Shown here in pieces: positions 52,393 through 54,772 of a DNA stretch of 54,772 nucleotides. Source of the stretch: an uncultured Clostridia bacterium. GTDB lineage: Bacteria > Bacillota > Clostridia > UBA1381. The number at the start of each line of letters is the position of its first letter. Positions within the stretch are counted from its first letter, which is position 1. Position numbers and translations under genes: made by a program. The stretch is taken from the NCBI GenBank assembly GCA_944390495.1, contig CALXQE010000062.1:1-54772 (forward strand). Direction: 5' to 3'. The notes under the pieces are model-generated. The model saw only the letters and a program-made list of their open reading frames with translations. It made no database searches and was not told the origin of the DNA.

Positions 52393-54772
52393 TTAGTCTG
52401 TAATTACAACAGAACCTGTAATACCGCCCTTGCGTCTTTCTTCACTGCTGTAAACTATAACAGCAAGTTCTGTTTCACCTGTGATGTCCGAAACATCTGC
52501 TTCTGCTTTCTTACCCCATGTACAGTCGTCTTTAAATACTTCTTTTCCGTTTATAAATATTTCAACTTCATTACCCATAACTTCACGGAAAACAATTTTA
52601 TTGTCGCTGTCCGTTATATTTACTGTTGCTTTGTAAAGACCGTACCCTGTGGTGTCTTTAAATATATCGTCACCGCCGTTACCTACATTTACAATTCCCC
52701 ATGTGTTCATGTCGTGGTCTTCAATCTTTACGTTAGGGTCGGGACGTGCAGATGAAAGCGTAATAGTTTGACGCCATGTAGGAATATATTTTTCGTTTAC
52801 GGACGGAATAAATATCGGTTTTTCCTTAGGCTCAATAACCTCTATTTCGCTGTAACCGCTTTCAAGGTTTTCCGATGCGGCAGTAATAGATACTGATTTA
52901 CTTCCGTCTGTTTGCTTAACTATTACCTGACAAAGACCGTTAAATAAACGTCGTTTATCTGACTTGTCTTCTTCGTGGGAATTTGGGTCACCGTTTCCGA
53001 CGCCGATTATTTCACAGCCTGATGGTGTAAATTTAATCATATTGTCGGCAGTCGGTACGGGGTTGCCGTTTTTGTCAACAACGCTTATATTAAATATTGC
53101 ACTGTCGTCACAGTCTGCGTATACAAAACTGCGGTGCGGTGTAACTATAATTTTGCAAGGCTCATCGGCTGTTGTTACGCTTTCATGGCAAACCTCTTTT
53201 CCGCCGATGTATCCAATCATTTTTAATGTACCGCTCTCAAATGGTACTTCCCAAGAAGTCATATCGTATTTGTCAACATCTTTTTTACCGAGTGATTTAC
53301 CGTTTAAGAATAATTCAGCTTCTGTGCAGTTTGTATGTGCCATTACTTTGACAATTTCACCCTCTGTAAAATTCCAGTGGGGAAGAATATGAATCATCGG
53401 TTCTTTTGTGAAAAAGGCTTTGTTAAGATAAAATGCGTCCTTTTTAAATCCGCATGTGTCCATTATTCCGAATTGTGTGCTTATAGACGGCCATTCAAAG
53501 GGCGTCGGCTCACCTCTGTAATCAAATCCCGTCCATATAAAAAGTCCCATGATGTGAGGTCTTGTGTCTATCTGCTTAAAACCGTCACGGTGTGTATTAC
53601 CCCAGGCGGCGGCTTCGCTGTCGTAACAATCTATTATATTTTTTGAGTGGTCTGTTTTGTATACGCCCCTTGTCTGGAAAGCACTGTTGTTTTCACTGCC
53701 TATCATCGGAATATTAGGGTACTTTTCTCTAAAATCATCAAATGCGTAGGTGTTGTAATTAAAACCTGTCATATCAAGTACATCAAATGAACCGTTCTCT
53801 GATGTGAAACCAAAGTTCATTGCACCTAAAAGGAAACGTGTATCGTCAAGCTTTTTAACTTCACACTTTAGTTTTTCTGCAAGATTTCTGCCTGTCGGTT
53901 CTCCCTGGAGCGGTTCTTCATTAAATAATGAATACATAATAACAGACGGGTGGTTTCTGTCACGCATAACCATATCCTTTATCTGTTTTATTCCGTCAGG
54001 GCTTGTGCTAAAGTTTCTGTTTTCGTCCATTACAAGTAATCCGTACTTGTCGCAGTAGTCAAGTATTTCGGGGTTTGGATTTCCGTGGGCACATCTGTAA
54101 GCGTTAGAGCCCATTTCCTTTAGTAATTTAATTCTGTATTCGTTCACGCTGTCGGGAACGGCAACTCCTACACCTGCATGGTCTTGGTGGTTGCAAGTAC
54201 CGTATAGATTAACACGTCTGCCGTTTAGGAAAAATCCCTTGTCTTTGTCTATTGAGATTGTACGGAAACCGAAGGTGTTTTCCTGTTTGTCGATAAGTGT
54301 ATCACCCTCGTAAAGCTCACTTACCATAGTGTAAAGATTAGGTTCATCAATATCCCATAAATACGGACTGTATGTAAGTATGTTTTGTGATAGGTTGACG
54401 CTGTCGCCGCCTTTTATAGTACAGGTTGTTTCAGCTTTTCCTACTGTGTTGTTTTGTTTGTCCAATATATATGACTTTAATGTAAATTCACGTTCTGTAT
54501 ATGATGAGTTTTCGATAGTGGTATCAGTAACTGCGTCCCAAATGTCAACGCTTTTCTTTTCGGGGTGAATAAACACGCCCCAATGTGCTATGTGAAGTTT
54601 GTTCTTCTTATATAAATTAACGTGTCTGTAAATACCTGCTCCCTCATACCACCAGCCTTCAACTGCCGTTGCGTCAACGAAAACAGTTAAATCGTTGATT
54701 TGATTGCCTAAAAGAGCCATATCGGTTGCGTCAACGGTAAAGGAATTGTAACCGCAGAAGTTTCTGCCTATA
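52393..54772 (-). CDS. GH2 beta-galactosidase-like enzyme with C-terminal sugar-binding-like domain (partial at right edge)
   Basis: The frame is open to the window edge, so the 5' end lies outside; the visible 790 or so residues start inside the jelly-roll domain (NFCGYNSFTVDATD, VEGWWYEGAGIYRHV). The barrel carries RISIDKDKGFFLNGRRVN-type sequence (seen as FFLNGRRVNLYGTCNHQD), the acid/base Glu in MYSLFNEEP and nucleophile Glu in MIGSENNSAF, then FIWTGFDYRGEPTPFEWP. Two Ig-like domains and a galactose-binding-like domain (YGLYKATVNI, EIFINGKEVF) follow. Beta-galactosidase acting on pectic galactan or other beta-galactosides is likely, though GH2 also holds beta-glucuronidases. Any signal peptide is outside the window. 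Confidence 0.85.
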   Translation of the reverse strand, partial: IGRNFCGYNSFTVDATDMALLGNQINDLTVFVDATAVEGWWYEGAGIYRHVNLYKKNKLHIAHWGVFIHPEKKSVDIWDAVTDTTIENSSYTEREFTLKSYILDKQNNTVGKAETTCTIKGGDSVNLSQNILTYSPYLWDIDEPNLYTMVSELYEGDTLIDKQENTFGFRTISIDKDKGFFLNGRRVNLYGTCNHQDHAGVGVAVPDSVNEYRIKLLKEMGSNAYRCAHGNPNPEILDYCDKYGLLVMDENRNFSTSPDGIKQIKDMVMRDRNHPSVIMYSLFNEEPLQGEPTGRNLAEKLKCEVKKLDDTRFLLGAMNFGFTSENGSFDVLDMTGFNYNTYAFDDFREKYPNIPMIGSENNSAFQTRGVYKTDHSKNIIDCYDSEAAAWGNTHRDGFKQIDTRPHIMGLFIWTGFDYRGEPTPFEWPSISTQFGIMDTCGFKKDAFYLNKAFFTKEPMIHILPHWNFTEGEIVKVMAHTNCTEAELFLNGKSLGKKDVDKYDMTSWEVPFESGTLKMIGYIGGKEVCHESVTTADEPCKIIVTPHRSFVYADCDDSAIFNISVVDKNGNPVPTADNMIKFTPSGCEIIGVGNGDPNSHEEDKSDKRRLFNGLCQVIVKQTDGSKSVSITAASENLESGYSEIEVIEPKEKPIFIPSVNEKYIPTWRQTITLSSARPDPNVKIEDHDMNTWGIVNVGNGGDDIFKDTTGYGLYKATVNITDSDNKIVFREVMGNEVEIFINGKEVFKDDCTWGKKAEADVSDITGETELAVIVYSSEERRKGGITGSVVITD

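Noticed and set aside
1-54772. CRISPR arrays, insertion sequences, rRNA genes, toxin-antitoxin or defence systems
   Set aside because: No regularly spaced repeats, transposase motifs, rRNA-like stretches or known defence proteins were seen on either strand.

Overview
The window looks like a chromosomal segment of a low-GC Gram-positive anaerobe of class Clostridia, probably a plant-fibre-using gut commensal. The evidence is the AT-rich sequence, strong GGAGG-type ribosome binding sites, frequent TTG/GTG starts, sigma-A style TTGACA-N17-TATAAT promoters, hairpin plus T-run terminators, CCA-encoding tRNA genes, an ECF vitamin transporter component (ThiW) and a carbohydrate-degrading gene set. 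UGA acts as a stop here (for example nth and the histidine kinase). No rRNA, CRISPR array, insertion sequence or transposase was seen.

Layout. 1-3.3 kb: the end of a secreted rhamnogalacturonan lyase (PL11 type) whose frame is broken by an in-frame TGA. 3.3-12.1 kb: one same-strand run, parE-parC (divergent type IIA topoisomerase), citrate synthase, a WecG/TagA glycosyltransferase, an unusual dTMP kinase and a secreted DUF5050 protein, between one good promoter and one terminator. 12-20 kb: DUF6062 protein, GTP-dependent PEP carboxykinase with an inverted repeat in its leader, a thiamine salvage/uptake operon thiW-thiM-thiE-thiD, PTS enzyme I without ptsH, and a lipoprotein. 20.5-24.4 kb: malic enzyme closely followed by a YetA/PcRGLX-like exo-rhamnogalacturonan lyase. 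24.4-33 kb: membrane glycosyltransferases, an Na+-dependent (NSS) transporter behind a tRNA-Glu, glyA, nth and ychF. 33-39.4 kb: a two-component system, galT, a galactokinase-like protein that lacks the GHMP kinase motifs, greA and a YkvI-like permease. 39.4-42 kb: a tRNA Pro-Val-Thr-Tyr cluster and a second copy, Pro-Thr-Tyr, flanking a leucine-rich-repeat surface protein. 42-54.8 kb: a lone phage-type DnaD-like replication gene, an AraC regulator divergent from an apparent alpha-xyloside operon (GH31, an unassigned six-hairpin glycosidase-like protein, a FucI/AraA-fold isomerase, xylulokinase), a purine permease, and a GH2 beta-galactosidase running off the right edge.

How the genes fit together. 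Three groups point to plant cell-wall sugars: PL11 lyase, YetA-like lyase, GH2 and galT fit rhamnogalacturonan I and its galactan side chains; the GH31-isomerase-xylulokinase operon fits alpha-xylosides taken to xylulose-5-phosphate with a non-XylA isomerase; citrate synthase, malic enzyme and PEP carboxykinase sit around the PEP/pyruvate/oxaloacetate node. The least expected objects are the FucI-fold isomerase paired with xylB, the motif-less galactokinase homologue beside galT, and the duplicated tRNA block. No wholly new defence or mobile system was found.
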